A stretch of 17,090 nt of DNA from JBDSLU01 sp031407765 (GTDB lineage Bacteria; Acidobacteriota; Vicinamibacteria; Vicinamibacterales; Vicinamibacteraceae). Made by a program: the position numbers and the translations under genes. This document shows, in pieces, positions 7,378 to 15,504 of this stretch; position 1 is the stretch's first letter; every line of letters starts with the position of its first letter. The notes below the pieces were generated by a model. It was given only the letters and a program-made list of their open reading frames with translations. It had not been told where the DNA came from and did no database searches. The DNA lies in NCBI GenBank assembly GCA_031407765.1, contig JANOIR010000393.1, forward strand, positions 1 to 17,090, given 5' to 3'.

Positions 7378-8883
7378 CTACTTCGGCGCGGTGCCGGCCG
7401 CGAGCTGGCGCTGCAGCACGCTGTGCCGAATCCCGTAGCTGAAGTAGATCACGAAGCCGATCGCCAGCCAGACGATCAGGCGCAGCCAGGTGTCGCCGGG
7501 CAGGGTCAGCATCAGCCCGACGCAGCAGAGGATGCCCATGATCGGGACGAAGGGCATCAGCGGCGTCTTGAATGGGCGATCGAGGTCGGGCCGCGTGTGC
7601 CGCAGGATCCACACGCCGGCGCAGACCAGGACGAACGCGAGGAGCGTGCCGATGTTCACCAGCTGGCCGAGCAGCTGCAGCGGCAGGATGCCGGTGGCGA
7701 GGCCGACGGCAATGCCGGTGAAGATCGTGGAGAGGTAGGGCGTACGGAACTTCGGGTGGACGGCCGCCCCCCACTTGCCGATCAGCCCGTCTCGCGACAT
7801 CGAGTAGAACACGCGCGACTGCCCGAGGAGCATCACCAGGATGACCGAGGCGAGGCCGAGGACGGCGCCCACGTCGATCAGGATGCGGACCCACTCCGGC
7901 GCCCCGATCATGCGCATGGCGTCGGCCACGGGCGCGTTGCCATCGAGGGACTTGTAGGGGACGATGCCGGTCAGCACCGCGGAGACGATGACGTAGAGCA
8001 GCGTGCAGATGGCGAGCGATCCGAGGATGCCTATCGGCATGTCGCGCTGCGGGTTCTTCGCTTCCTGTGCCGCCGTCGACACGGCGTCGAAGCCGATGTA
8101 GGCGAAGAACACCAGGCCGGCGGCCCGGAGGATGCCCGAGGGCCCGTAGGTGCCCCAGTCGCCCGTGTTGGGCGGGATGAGCGGCGTCCAATTGGCGGTG
8201 TCGATGTGGCCCAGGCCGACGCCGACGATGAGGAGGACGATCGCCACCTTGAGGATGACGATGAAATTGTTGACGCGGGCCGACTCCTTGATCCCGATCA
8301 CGAGGATCGTGCTCATCACGGCGACGATGAAGACCGCGGGCAGGTTGACCAGCGCCCCGGTCATGTTGAGGCCGGCATGCGCGCAGCCGGCGACGCTGTC
8401 GCGGACCTCGGCGTCGGTGCACCACTGCGTCGGGGCGTTGGTCAGGTTGGGCGGCAGGACGATGCCGAGCTGCGCCAGGAGGCTCACGAGGTGGCCCGAC
8501 CAGCCGACGCCCACCGTGGCCGCGCCGGCCGCGTATTCGAGCACGAGATCCCAGCCGATGATCCACGCCACCAGTTCACCCATGGTCGCGTAGGCGTAGG
8601 TGTAGGCGCTGCCGGCGACTGGCACGGCGCTCGCCATCTCGGCGTAGCACAGACCGGCGAAGGCGCAGGCGATCCCGACCAGGATCATCGAGATCCAGAC
8701 GGCCGGTCCGGCGTGGTCGGCCGCGGCCTGCCCGGTCAGCACGAAGATGCCGGCTCCGATGATTGCGCCGATGCCCAGGGTGACCAGGTTCAGCGGGCCC
8801 AGGGCCCGCGTCAGCGAGTGCTCGCCGGCCTGGTCGGCCTCGGCGCGTAACACGGAGATCGACTTCGTGGCCCACAGACTCAT
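7378..8883 (-). CDS. APC-superfamily amino-acid permease (cationic amino-acid transporter type)
   Basis: The protein is 501 aa, with about 12 hydrophobic helices. The APC hallmark GIGAIIGAGIFVLTG (37-51) in TM1 is followed by CYAEMASAVPVAGSAYTY. FFAYIGFDAVSTAAQEAKNPQRDMP is the signature of the YfnA/CAT branch, and RVFYSMSRDGLIG occurs in the C-terminal half. It would import an amino acid by proton or sodium coupling or exchange across the inner membrane; the substrate cannot be read from sequence. A loop at ~125-160 contains two Cys (QWCTDAEV, VAGCAHAG), which might pair. The start ATG at 8883 has AAGGGAG (8889-8895) five bases upstream. It is divergent from the potassium-channel gene, and its own promoter is visible in the gap. 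Confidence 0.93.
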   Translation of the reverse strand: MSLWATKSISVLRAEADQAGEHSLTRALGPLNLVTLGIGAIIGAGIFVLTGQAAADHAGPAVWISMILVGIACAFAGLCYAEMASAVPVAGSAYTYAYATMGELVAWIIGWDLVLEYAAGAATVGVGWSGHLVSLLAQLGIVLPPNLTNAPTQWCTDAEVRDSVAGCAHAGLNMTGALVNLPAVFIVAVMSTILVIGIKESARVNNFIVILKVAIVLLIVGVGLGHIDTANWTPLIPPNTGDWGTYGPSGILRAAGLVFFAYIGFDAVSTAAQEAKNPQRDMPIGILGSLAICTLLYVIVSAVLTGIVPYKSLDGNAPVADAMRMIGAPEWVRILIDVGAVLGLASVILVMLLGQSRVFYSMSRDGLIGKWGAAVHPKFRTPYLSTIFTGIAVGLATGILPLQLLGQLVNIGTLLAFVLVCAGVWILRHTRPDLDRPFKTPLMPFVPIMGILCCVGLMLTLPGDTWLRLIVWLAIGFVIYFSYGIRHSVLQRQLAAGTAPK

Positions 8884-8936
8884 TGAGGCTCCCTTCGCTG
8901 CAGGACGAGGCGCCGCCCACAGAGCGAATGGGCTGC

Positions 8937-8966
8937 ACTCTAGGCTCGGGCTTGCAAGGGTGTCAA
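8937..8966 (-). promoter_or_regulatory. Sigma70-type promoter for the permease gene
   Basis: On the - strand, TTGACA (8961-8966, perfect -35) and TAGAGT (8937-8942, -10 with 4 of 6 matches) are separated by 18 bp. Transcription would start near 8930, leaving a leader of about 47 nt before the ATG at 8883. Confidence 0.6.
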
Positions 8967-8974
8967 GTATGTAG

Positions 8975-9000
8975 GCGGCCGCGCTCTCACGCGCGGCCGC
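8975..9000. other. 10-bp inverted repeat in the divergent gap
   Basis: GCGGCCGCGC (8975-8984) and GCGCGGCCGC (8991-9000) are exact reverse complements around TCTCAC, immediately upstream of the permease -35. It could be an operator or a GC-rich hairpin. The rest of the gap up to 9105 is very GC-rich with further imperfect inverted repeats and no gene. Confidence 0.35.
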
Positions 9001-9110
9001 GGGCGGCCCTCTGAGCGTGCGGACTGCAATTCGCGGCGCTGGGCGCGCCGCGGCGCCCGCACGCGGGCCGCAGGAGTGGCGGCCGCGCGGCCTGCCTCAC
9101 GGCGGACGGC

Positions 9111-9116
9111 TATAAT
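9111..9116 (+). promoter_or_regulatory. -10 element (TATAAT) for the potassium-channel gene
   Basis: A perfect TATAAT stands out in GC-rich DNA 23 bp before the channel ATG. No recognisable -35 lies 16-18 bp upstream, so an activator or a non-standard -35 may be needed. The predicted leader is about 17 nt. Confidence 0.5.
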
Positions 9117-9139
9117 TGTGCGTCCGACGGCGATGACGA

Positions 9140-10180
9140 ATGAAGACTGGTCCTGTTCGCGCTTCCTGGTGGCTCGGTCCATCGGGCATCGCGCTGTCCC
9201 TCGTGCTCGGCGCCCTGGCGTCGGGGACGGCCGGCTATGTGCTGATCGAGGGCTGGCCGATCTGGGACGCGTTCTACATGACGGTCATCACCGTGACGAC
9301 CGTCGGCTACAAGGAAGTCCACCCGATGTCACGGGCGGGGGAGGTATTCACCGTCCTCCTGCTGCTGGGCGGGGTCGGGACCTTCTTCTACGTCCTCTCG
9401 CTGTTCGTCGCCGGGGTGGTCCAGGCGGGGTTCGGGGCGCGGTGGGAAGCCAAGCGTCGCGACCGCATGCTTGAGGAGCTGCGCGACCACTTCATCGTCT
9501 GCGGCTACGGCCGCATGGGCCGGATCATCGTCGACGAGTTCCGCCGCCAGGACGTGCCGTTCGTCGTCGTCGATCGCGACCCCGATCTGGTGCACGAGCT
9601 GATCGCCGCCGGGGCCCTCGCGGTGGCCGCCGACGCCGGTGCCGAGGAGGTGCTGCGCAAGATCGGTGTCGCCCACGCTCGCGGCCTGATTTCCGCGGTC
9701 GGATCGGACGCCGAGAACGTCTACATCATCTTGAGCGCCCGCCTGACCCGGTCCGACCTGTTCATCATCGGGCGGGCCGAGAACGAGGACGCCATCGCCA
9801 AGCTGCGACGGGCCGGCGCCGACCGCGTGTTCTCGCCGTACCAGGCCGGCGCGCACCAGATGGCGCAGGCGGCGCTGCGGCCGGCGGTCGTCGACTTCGT
9901 CCAGCTCGCGACCAGCGCCGAGCGCCTCGAGCTGGGCATCGAGCAGATCCGGCTGACGGCCGCCTCGCCGCTGTGCGGGCAGTCGCTGGCCGCGGCCAAC
10001 GTCCGGCAGCGGTTCGGGGTGGTGGTGGTCGGGATCCAGCGGGCCGGCGGCAAGATGGAGTTCAACCCGCCGCCCGAATCGGAGATGGTGGCCGGCGATC
10101 ACCTCGTGGTGATGGGGCGGCCCGATACCCTGAAGCAGCTCGAAGGGGCGGCCGCCGGGGCGCGGACGCCAGCAGGGTAG
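9140..10180 (+). CDS. Two-TM potassium channel with C-terminal RCK (TrkA-N/TrkA-C) module
   Basis: The protein is 346 aa. TM1 is at ~16-37, the pore helix and filter at ~42-60 (FYMTVITVTTVGYKEV) and TM2 at ~68-95. The RCK_N Rossmann domain starts at ~117, with VCGYGRMGR (Gly122, Gly124, Gly127) and Asp145 at the end of beta-2 (VVVDRDP), followed by RCK_C at ~262-335. This layout matches MthK/GsuK-type ligand-gated K+ channels, in which RCK rings sense Ca2+, nucleotides or NAD(H). The filter reads TVGYK instead of TVGYG, so selectivity may differ. Met110 lies just before the RCK domain and could serve as an internal start. TATAAT is upstream, and folD begins 9 bp downstream, so the two are probably co-transcribed. 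Confidence 0.9.
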   Translation: MKTGPVRASWWLGPSGIALSLVLGALASGTAGYVLIEGWPIWDAFYMTVITVTTVGYKEVHPMSRAGEVFTVLLLLGGVGTFFYVLSLFVAGVVQAGFGARWEAKRRDRMLEELRDHFIVCGYGRMGRIIVDEFRRQDVPFVVVDRDPDLVHELIAAGALAVAADAGAEEVLRKIGVAHARGLISAVGSDAENVYIILSARLTRSDLFIIGRAENEDAIAKLRRAGADRVFSPYQAGAHQMAQAALRPAVVDFVQLATSAERLELGIEQIRLTAASPLCGQSLAAANVRQRFGVVVVGIQRAGGKMEFNPPPESEMVAGDHLVVMGRPDTLKQLEGAAAGARTPAG

Positions 10181-10189
10181 TCAGCAAAC

Positions 10190-11128
<939 letters not shown>

Positions 11129-11147
11129 CTCCCAACGCCGTTCCTGC

Positions 11148-11768
11148 CTACCGTTCCGCGGCGGCGGCGAGTTCGAGGAGCTTCTCGACGACCCGATCGA
11201 CCTGGCGATTGGTGTCGCCGAACGTTCCGCCGGTGTCGATGACGAAGTCCGCGCGCTGCACCTTCTCGTCGGTCGGGAGCTGGGCGTCGATGCGGGCCTC
11301 GGCCTGGGCGGCGGTGAGGCCGTCGCGCTCGACGACCCGAGCCACCTGCTGGCTGCGCGGGCAGCTGGTGACGACCACCCGGTCGAAGTCGCGATTGCGG
11401 CCGGTCTCGTAGAGCAGCGGGATGTCGACGACGGCGACGGTCTCCCCGCCGATCGCGACCCGATCGAGCCAGGTGCCGGTGGCCTCGCGGACGCGCGGGT
11501 GGATGATGGCTTCCAGATCGGCGCGGGCCTGTGGATCGCCGAACACCACCGCCCCGAGTGCCCGGCGATCGAGCGCGCCGTCGGGCAGGACCACCCCCGG
11601 CCCGAAGCGCGCGACGACGGCAGCGAGGCCGGTCGATCCCCGTGCGACCGCGTCGCGGGCCAGCGTGTCGGCGTCGAGCGTCGGGATGCCATGCGCGGCG
11701 AGGCGGGTGCGCACGTAGGTCTTGCCCGTGGCGATGCCGCCGGTGAGCGCCGCGCGCAGCAGGGCCAT
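11148..11768 (-). CDS. coaE: Dephospho-CoA kinase
   Basis: The protein is 206 aa, the standard length. It phosphorylates the ribose 3'-OH of dephospho-CoA in the last step of CoA synthesis. Walker A is GGIATGKT (10-17), the catalytic acidic pair lies in LDADTLAR (Asp32, Asp34), and there are a typical IHPRVREA segment, VVDIPLLYETG and the lid region RSQQVARVVERDGLT. The ATG start at 11768 is 10 bp after the stop of the LapB-like gene, so it is the last gene of the leftward operon. It has no known tie to Kdo synthesis; co-location is probably simple housekeeping clustering. Confidence 0.95.
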   Translation of the reverse strand: MALLRAALTGGIATGKTYVRTRLAAHGIPTLDADTLARDAVARGSTGLAAVVARFGPGVVLPDGALDRRALGAVVFGDPQARADLEAIIHPRVREATGTWLDRVAIGGETVAVVDIPLLYETGRNRDFDRVVVTSCPRSQQVARVVERDGLTAAQAEARIDAQLPTDEKVQRADFVIDTGGTFGDTNRQVDRVVEKLLELAAAAER

Positions 11769-11778
11769 GGCTGGCTGG

Positions 11779-12990
11779 CTAGCCTTCCGCCCGCTCGCCG
11801 TCGTGGGCGGCGGCGAGCCGCTCCTCGACGAACGTGTTCCACTCGTGGCAGTGCGGGCACTGCCAGAGCAGCTCGTTGCTGCGGTAGCGGCAGCGCAGGC
11901 AGATGTGCGGATCGCGGTAGTAGACGGCCTCGCGGCTCACCGCCATGTAGCGGTCGACGTCGGTCCGGCCGACGCCGAGGTCGACGAGGGTCTCCCACGT
12001 CGCCTGGTGCAGGCTCACCGCGTGCGGGTTGTGGGCCAGCGAGTCGATCAGCAGCGTGAACGCCCCGCGGGCGTCGCCGTGGGCCCGCAGGTGGGCGGCG
12101 AGGGCGAGCCGGGCCCGCCAGTCCTGCGGCTGGGCGTCGATCAGCCGGCGGCACAGCTCGTCGAAGCGCTCCGGTGTCCCGGCGGCGACGTGAGCGGATC
12201 GGAGGCGATCGAGCACCAGATAGGCCCGCTCGGGGGAGACCGTCGTCATCGTCTCCCACATCGCAATCGCACCGGCGGTGTCGCCCTTCGACAGGCGCAG
12301 GTCGCCGAGGTTGACATAGGCCGGTGTCACCGCCGGATCGATCTCGATCGCCCTGGCGAAGTGCGTCGCCGCCGCGACGGCGTCACCGTTGGTGAGCGCC
12401 TGCACGCCGATCTGGTTCTCGAGGAAGGCGCGGATGGTGCGGTGCCGCGGCTGCCGGCCAGGCGCGACGGTCTCGGTCAACTGCTCACGGATGCGTGCCG
12501 CCTCGACCCAGTTGTGCTGATCCTCGTAGAGCTTCTCGAGCTGTGCCAGCGCGTGCTCGTTGGTCGGATCGAGGCGCAGCACCTCCTGGAAGGCCTCGAT
12601 CGCGCGATCGACGAAGCCGCCGCGGCGGTAGTCGAGCCCGAGGCAGAGCAGGACATGGGTGTGCTCGAGGCGACCGAGTCGGGGCCGCTGCAAGAGATGC
12701 TGGTGGATCTGGACGGCGCGGCTGACCTGTCCCTTCTCGCGATACAGGTTGCCCAGGATCATGTGGATCTCGAGCGCGTCCGGGGCCAGCGCGGCGGCCT
12801 GGCCCATCTCGTCGATCGCCAGATCGAGCTGGTTGGTGACCAGGAAGTTCAGCCCCTGCATGTAGTGGGGCGACTCGCGGTTGCGGCGCCGGTCGAGCCA
12901 CCGGCCCTCGCGCAGCTTGTAGCGTTCCCAGGCCTTGCCGACGGCGAGGCCGAGGAGGAGGGCGACGAGCGCGGCCAGAAACGGCGTCAT
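11779..12990 (-). CDS. LapB (YciM)-like membrane-anchored TPR protein with rubredoxin-type zinc site
   Basis: The protein is 403 aa from ATG 12990 (E. coli LapB is 389). One N-terminal TM helix (about 2-19, FLAALVALLLGLAVG) is followed by ~340 residues of TPR-type helix pairs (for example ALAPDALEIHMILGNLYREK, FVDRAIEAFQEVLRLDP, AYVNLGDLRLSKGDTAGAI). The C-terminal zinc ribbon has Cys364-x2-Cys367 (ICLRCRY) and Cys378-x2-Cys381 (QCPHCHEW). This order is that of LapB, which in E. coli promotes FtsH-dependent degradation of LpxC and so sets LPS output. The start ATG overlaps the kdsC stop (ATGA), implying coupled translation. The frame stays open upstream to 13107, but that stretch is the kdsC repeat read out of frame. 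I infer a role in LPS control; direct evidence is only domain layout and neighbours. Confidence 0.85.
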   Translation of the reverse strand: MTPFLAALVALLLGLAVGKAWERYKLREGRWLDRRRNRESPHYMQGLNFLVTNQLDLAIDEMGQAAALAPDALEIHMILGNLYREKGQVSRAVQIHQHLLQRPRLGRLEHTHVLLCLGLDYRRGGFVDRAIEAFQEVLRLDPTNEHALAQLEKLYEDQHNWVEAARIREQLTETVAPGRQPRHRTIRAFLENQIGVQALTNGDAVAAATHFARAIEIDPAVTPAYVNLGDLRLSKGDTAGAIAMWETMTTVSPERAYLVLDRLRSAHVAAGTPERFDELCRRLIDAQPQDWRARLALAAHLRAHGDARGAFTLLIDSLAHNPHAVSLHQATWETLVDLGVGRTDVDRYMAVSREAVYYRDPHICLRCRYRSNELLWQCPHCHEWNTFVEERLAAAHDGERAEG

Positions 12991-13646
12991 CGCTCCGCCT
13001 TCGCTGCGGAATCCACTCCGGAGTCGACGCGGGAATCGACTCCGGAGTCGTCGCGGGAATCCACTCCGGAGTCGTCGAAGCCGTAGCGCGCCGCGATCGC
13101 TGGCCACAGCCCCTGCGCGCGCAGCACGCCTTCGATCAGCTCCCGGGCGGCACCGCCGCCTCCCGGCAGCCGGCTGACGAAGTGGACGCGGGCGCGCACG
13201 GCGTCGGCGGCGTCGGCCGGCGCGGCGGACAGGCCGGCGAGGCGCAGCACCGGCAGATCCATCAGGTCGTCGCCCATGTAGGCGACGTCGGCGGCGGCAA
13301 GGCCCTGTTCCGCGAGGATCTCGGTGAAGGCGGCGGCCTTGTCGCCCGCCTGCTGGCGCACGACGGCCATGCCGAGCTGTCGCGCCCGCTCCGTCGTGGC
13401 GGCCGCGGTGCGCGCCGACAGCACCCCGGTCAGCAGGCCGGCCTGGCGGGCCCAGACGAGGGCGGTGCCGTCGCGGATCGAGAAGCGCTTCGACTCGCGG
13501 CCCTCGGCGTCGAGCAGGATCGTGCCGTCGGTCAGCACGCCGTCGACGTCGAACAGCAGCAGACGGACCCGCTGGGCGCGCCCGGCGAGCTCCGGCGGGA
13601 ACGCCTGGCTCGCGGCGCCAGGACGGTCGGGCGCCACCGGCGTCAA
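12987..13646 (-). CDS. kdsC: 3-deoxy-D-manno-octulosonate 8-phosphate phosphatase with repeat tail
   Basis: The protein is 219 aa. This HAD-family enzyme removes phosphate from Kdo-8-P. Motif I is LLFDVDGVLTDG (Asp33 nucleophile, Asp35). RFSIRDGTALVWARQAG and VLSARTA (motif II) follow, then GDK with the motif IV stretch YMGDDLMDLPVL. The catalytic core ends near residue 188, the usual KdsC end; the rest (191-213) is a tandem tail of Ser-Gly-Val-Asp-Ser units encoded by a 24-bp repeat. The start appears to be TTG 13646, overlapping the kdsD TGA (TTGA), with GGAG five bases upstream; GTG 13637 is an alternative. The end overlaps the start of the LapB-like gene (ATGA). Confidence 0.92.
   Translation of the reverse strand: MTPVAPDRPGAASQAFPPELAGRAQRVRLLLFDVDGVLTDGTILLDAEGRESKRFSIRDGTALVWARQAGLLTGVLSARTAAATTERARQLGMAVVRQQAGDKAAAFTEILAEQGLAAADVAYMGDDLMDLPVLRLAGLSAAPADAADAVRARVHFVSRLPGGGGAARELIEGVLRAQGLWPAIAARYGFDDSGVDSRDDSGVDSRVDSGVDSAAKAER
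13008..13079. repeat. 24-bp tandem repeat, three copies, within the kdsC 3' end
   Basis: Copies lie at 13008-13031, 13032-13055 and 13056-13079 and differ at two to three positions pairwise. Each contains the palindromic core ACTCCGGAGT, extended to GACTCCGGAGTC in the middle copy (13038-13049); cores recur every 24 bp (13014, 13038, 13062). The period is a multiple of three, so copy changes keep the kdsC frame. Confidence 0.9.
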
Positions 13647-14635
13647 AAGAGCTCCGTTCGCCAGAGATCGTGGAGGTGGAGTACGCCTACCACGATCCCG
13701 CTGTCGACGACGACCAGCGACGAGATCCGTCGCTCCTCGAGCAGCTTGAGCGCCTCGACGGCGAGGGCCAGCGGGCCGATCGTCACCGGACCGGTGGTCA
13801 TGATCTCCCGGGCCGGGCGATCGAGCATCGGCGCGGGCGCGGCGAGCTGGCGGCGGAGGTCGCCGTCGGTGATGATGCCGGCGAGCCGGCCCTCGGCGTC
13901 GACGACCGTCGTCATCCCGAGCTTCTTCGCGCTCATCTCGGCGAGCACGTCCCGCATGACCGCGTCGGGCGACACCCGCGGCAGCGCGTCGCCGGCGTGC
14001 ATCAGCGCGTGCGCCCGCATCAGGCCCTTGCCGAGCGTTCCGCGCGGGTGCAGGTGGGCGAAGTCCTCCTCGCGGAACCCGCGCCGTACCAGCAGCGTCA
14101 TGGCCAGCGCGTCGCCGAGCGCGAGCGCGGCGGTGGTGCTCGCGGTAGGCGCCAGGTTCAGCGGGCAGGCCTCCTCGTTGACGTGCGTGTCGAGGACGAC
14201 GTCAGCGGTCTGGCCGAGGGTCGACTCCGGGTGTCCGGTGAACGCGATCAGCGTCGCGCCGATCCGCTTGATCGCCTCGACGACGCGCAGCACCTCCTGC
14301 GTTTCGCCGCTGTGCGACAGCGCGATGACGACGTCCTGGGCGTGGATCACGCCCAGGTCGCCGTGCACGGCTTCGGCCGGGTGCAGGAAGAACGCCGGCG
14401 TGCCGGTGCTGGCCAAGGTCGCCGCGACCTTGCGGCAGATGATCCCCGACTTGCCGATGCCGGTGACGATGACCCGCCCGCGGCAGCCGAGCAGCAGCTC
14501 GACGACGCGCTCGAAGCGGTGGTCGAGCGTCGAGACCAGGCCGAGGATCGCCGCCGCTTCCGTCTCGAGGACGCGGCGCGCGAGCGCGAGGCCGTCGGTC
14601 GGTGGCGGCGAGGTGGCGGACGGGCGGGCGGACAT
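13643..14635 (-). CDS. kdsD: D-arabinose-5-phosphate isomerase
   Basis: The protein is 330 aa (E. coli KdsD 328). It converts ribulose-5-P to arabinose-5-P, the first step toward Kdo. The SIS domain (~40-185) shows VTGIGKSG (Lys62), AEAVHGDLG, ALSHSGETQE (Glu111), NEEACPLNLAPTAST (Glu155) and HLHPRGTLG (His196), matching the E. coli catalytic Lys59, Glu111, Glu152 and His193. Two CBS domains follow (~205-330; VMRDVLAEMSAKKLGMTTVV, GIITDGDLRR, EIMTTGPVTI, ISSLVVVD). The start is ATG 14635; the frame is open far upstream, but that is the wrong-frame read of kdsA. It sits 20 bp after kdsA and overlaps kdsC by 4 bp. GutQ is a paralogue, but the kds context settles the assignment. Confidence 0.95.
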   Translation of the reverse strand: MSARPSATSPPPTDGLALARRVLETEAAAILGLVSTLDHRFERVVELLLGCRGRVIVTGIGKSGIICRKVAATLASTGTPAFFLHPAEAVHGDLGVIHAQDVVIALSHSGETQEVLRVVEAIKRIGATLIAFTGHPESTLGQTADVVLDTHVNEEACPLNLAPTASTTAALALGDALAMTLLVRRGFREEDFAHLHPRGTLGKGLMRAHALMHAGDALPRVSPDAVMRDVLAEMSAKKLGMTTVVDAEGRLAGIITDGDLRRQLAAPAPMLDRPAREIMTTGPVTIGPLALAVEALKLLEERRISSLVVVDSGIVVGVLHLHDLWRTELF

Positions 14636-14655
14636 CGGATCTCGCGACGGAGCCG

Positions 14656-15504
14656 TCAGGCCCCCACCGGCGCCGGCTCGAGCGGCCGGGCGATCGCGTC
14701 GAGCGCGACCAGTCGGGTCAGGATGGCCTTGAGGCGATCGAGCTTCAGCGCGTTCTGGCCGTCGCTCTTCGCTCGCGACGGCTCCTCGTGCACTTCCATG
14801 AACACGCCGTCGACACCGGCGGCGACGCCGGCCGAGGCCAGCGGCTCGATGAACTCGGCCTGTCCGGCGGTGACGCCATCGCCGGCACCGGGCAGCTGCA
14901 GGCTGTGCGTCACGTCGAAGACCACCGGCACGCCGAGGCTGCGGATCATCGGGAAGGCGCGCATGTCGACGACCAGGTTGTGGTACCCGAAGGTGAAGCC
15001 GCGCTCGGTGACGAAGACGCGCGCGTTGCCCGACTCGCGCACCTTGGCGATCGGGTGCCGCATGTCGAGCGGCGCCAGGAACTGGCCCTTCTTCACGTTG
15101 ACGACGCGGCCGGTCCGGGCCGCGGCGACGAGCAAATCGGTCTGCCGCGACAGGAACGCCGGGATCTGCAGGACGTCGGCGACCTCGGCCACGGCGGCGG
15201 CCTGGGCCGCCTCGTGGATGTCGGTCAGGATGGGGCAGCCGAGCTCGCTCTTGACCCGCTCGAGCGTGCGCAGCCCCTCGGCCAGGCCGGGGCCGCGGTA
15301 CGACGAGATCGAGGTCCGGTTGGCTTTGTCGAAGGACGCCTTGAACACGTACGGGACGCCGACCTCGCGCGCGATCGCCTGGATGGCGCGGCCGAGATCG
15401 AGTGCGTGCGCCGGGCTCTCGATGACACACGGCCCGCCGATGAAGAGCAGGGGAGCCGGCGGGCCGAGCGTCAGCGGACCGATCGCGACCGGGGCGATGT
15501 TCAC
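14656..15504 (-). CDS. kdsA: Kdo-8-phosphate synthase, metal-dependent class
   Basis: The protein is 282 aa (E. coli 284). It condenses phosphoenolpyruvate with arabinose-5-P to Kdo-8-P. The TIM-barrel motifs are FIGGPCVIES, FKASFDKANRTS, GCPILTDIHE, IPAFLSRQTDLL, VNVKKGQFLAP, ERGFTFGYHNLVVDMR, FDVTHSLQLPG and the end block MEVHEEPSRAKSDGQNAL. Cys26 replaces the Asn26 of E. coli-type enzymes. With His (DVTHS), Glu (FMEVH) and Asp (KSDGQ) it reconstitutes the four-ligand metal site known from Aquifex KdsA, so this is the metal-dependent class. The GTG start at 15504 overlaps the pyrG TGA (GTGA), indicating translational coupling. Confidence 0.95.
   Translation of the reverse strand: MNIAPVAIGPLTLGPPAPLLFIGGPCVIESPAHALDLGRAIQAIAREVGVPYVFKASFDKANRTSISSYRGPGLAEGLRTLERVKSELGCPILTDIHEAAQAAAVAEVADVLQIPAFLSRQTDLLVAAARTGRVVNVKKGQFLAPLDMRHPIAKVRESGNARVFVTERGFTFGYHNLVVDMRAFPMIRSLGVPVVFDVTHSLQLPGAGDGVTAGQAEFIEPLASAGVAAGVDGVFMEVHEEPSRAKSDGQNALKLDRLKAILTRLVALDAIARPLEPAPVGA

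Noticed and set aside
11129..11147. Bidirectional terminator between folD and coaE
   Set aside because: Only a 4-bp stem (GCGG/CCGC) can be drawn, and that is inside the folD end; no T-run on either strand.
13014..13073. CRISPR-like array from the regularly spaced CTCCGGAG palindromes
   Set aside because: The 24-bp units are contiguous near-identical tandem copies without unique spacers, inside a coding region.
12991..13107. 39-residue Arg-rich N-terminal extension of the LapB-like protein
   Set aside because: It is the kdsC repeat read in another frame; the TM helix typical of LapB begins right at ATG 12990, which overlaps the kdsC stop.
13643..15430. Apparent 595-residue frame that would fuse kdsD to an upstream segment
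   Set aside because: The upstream part is kdsA read in the wrong frame; KdsD homology begins at the ATG 14635 and gives the normal family length.
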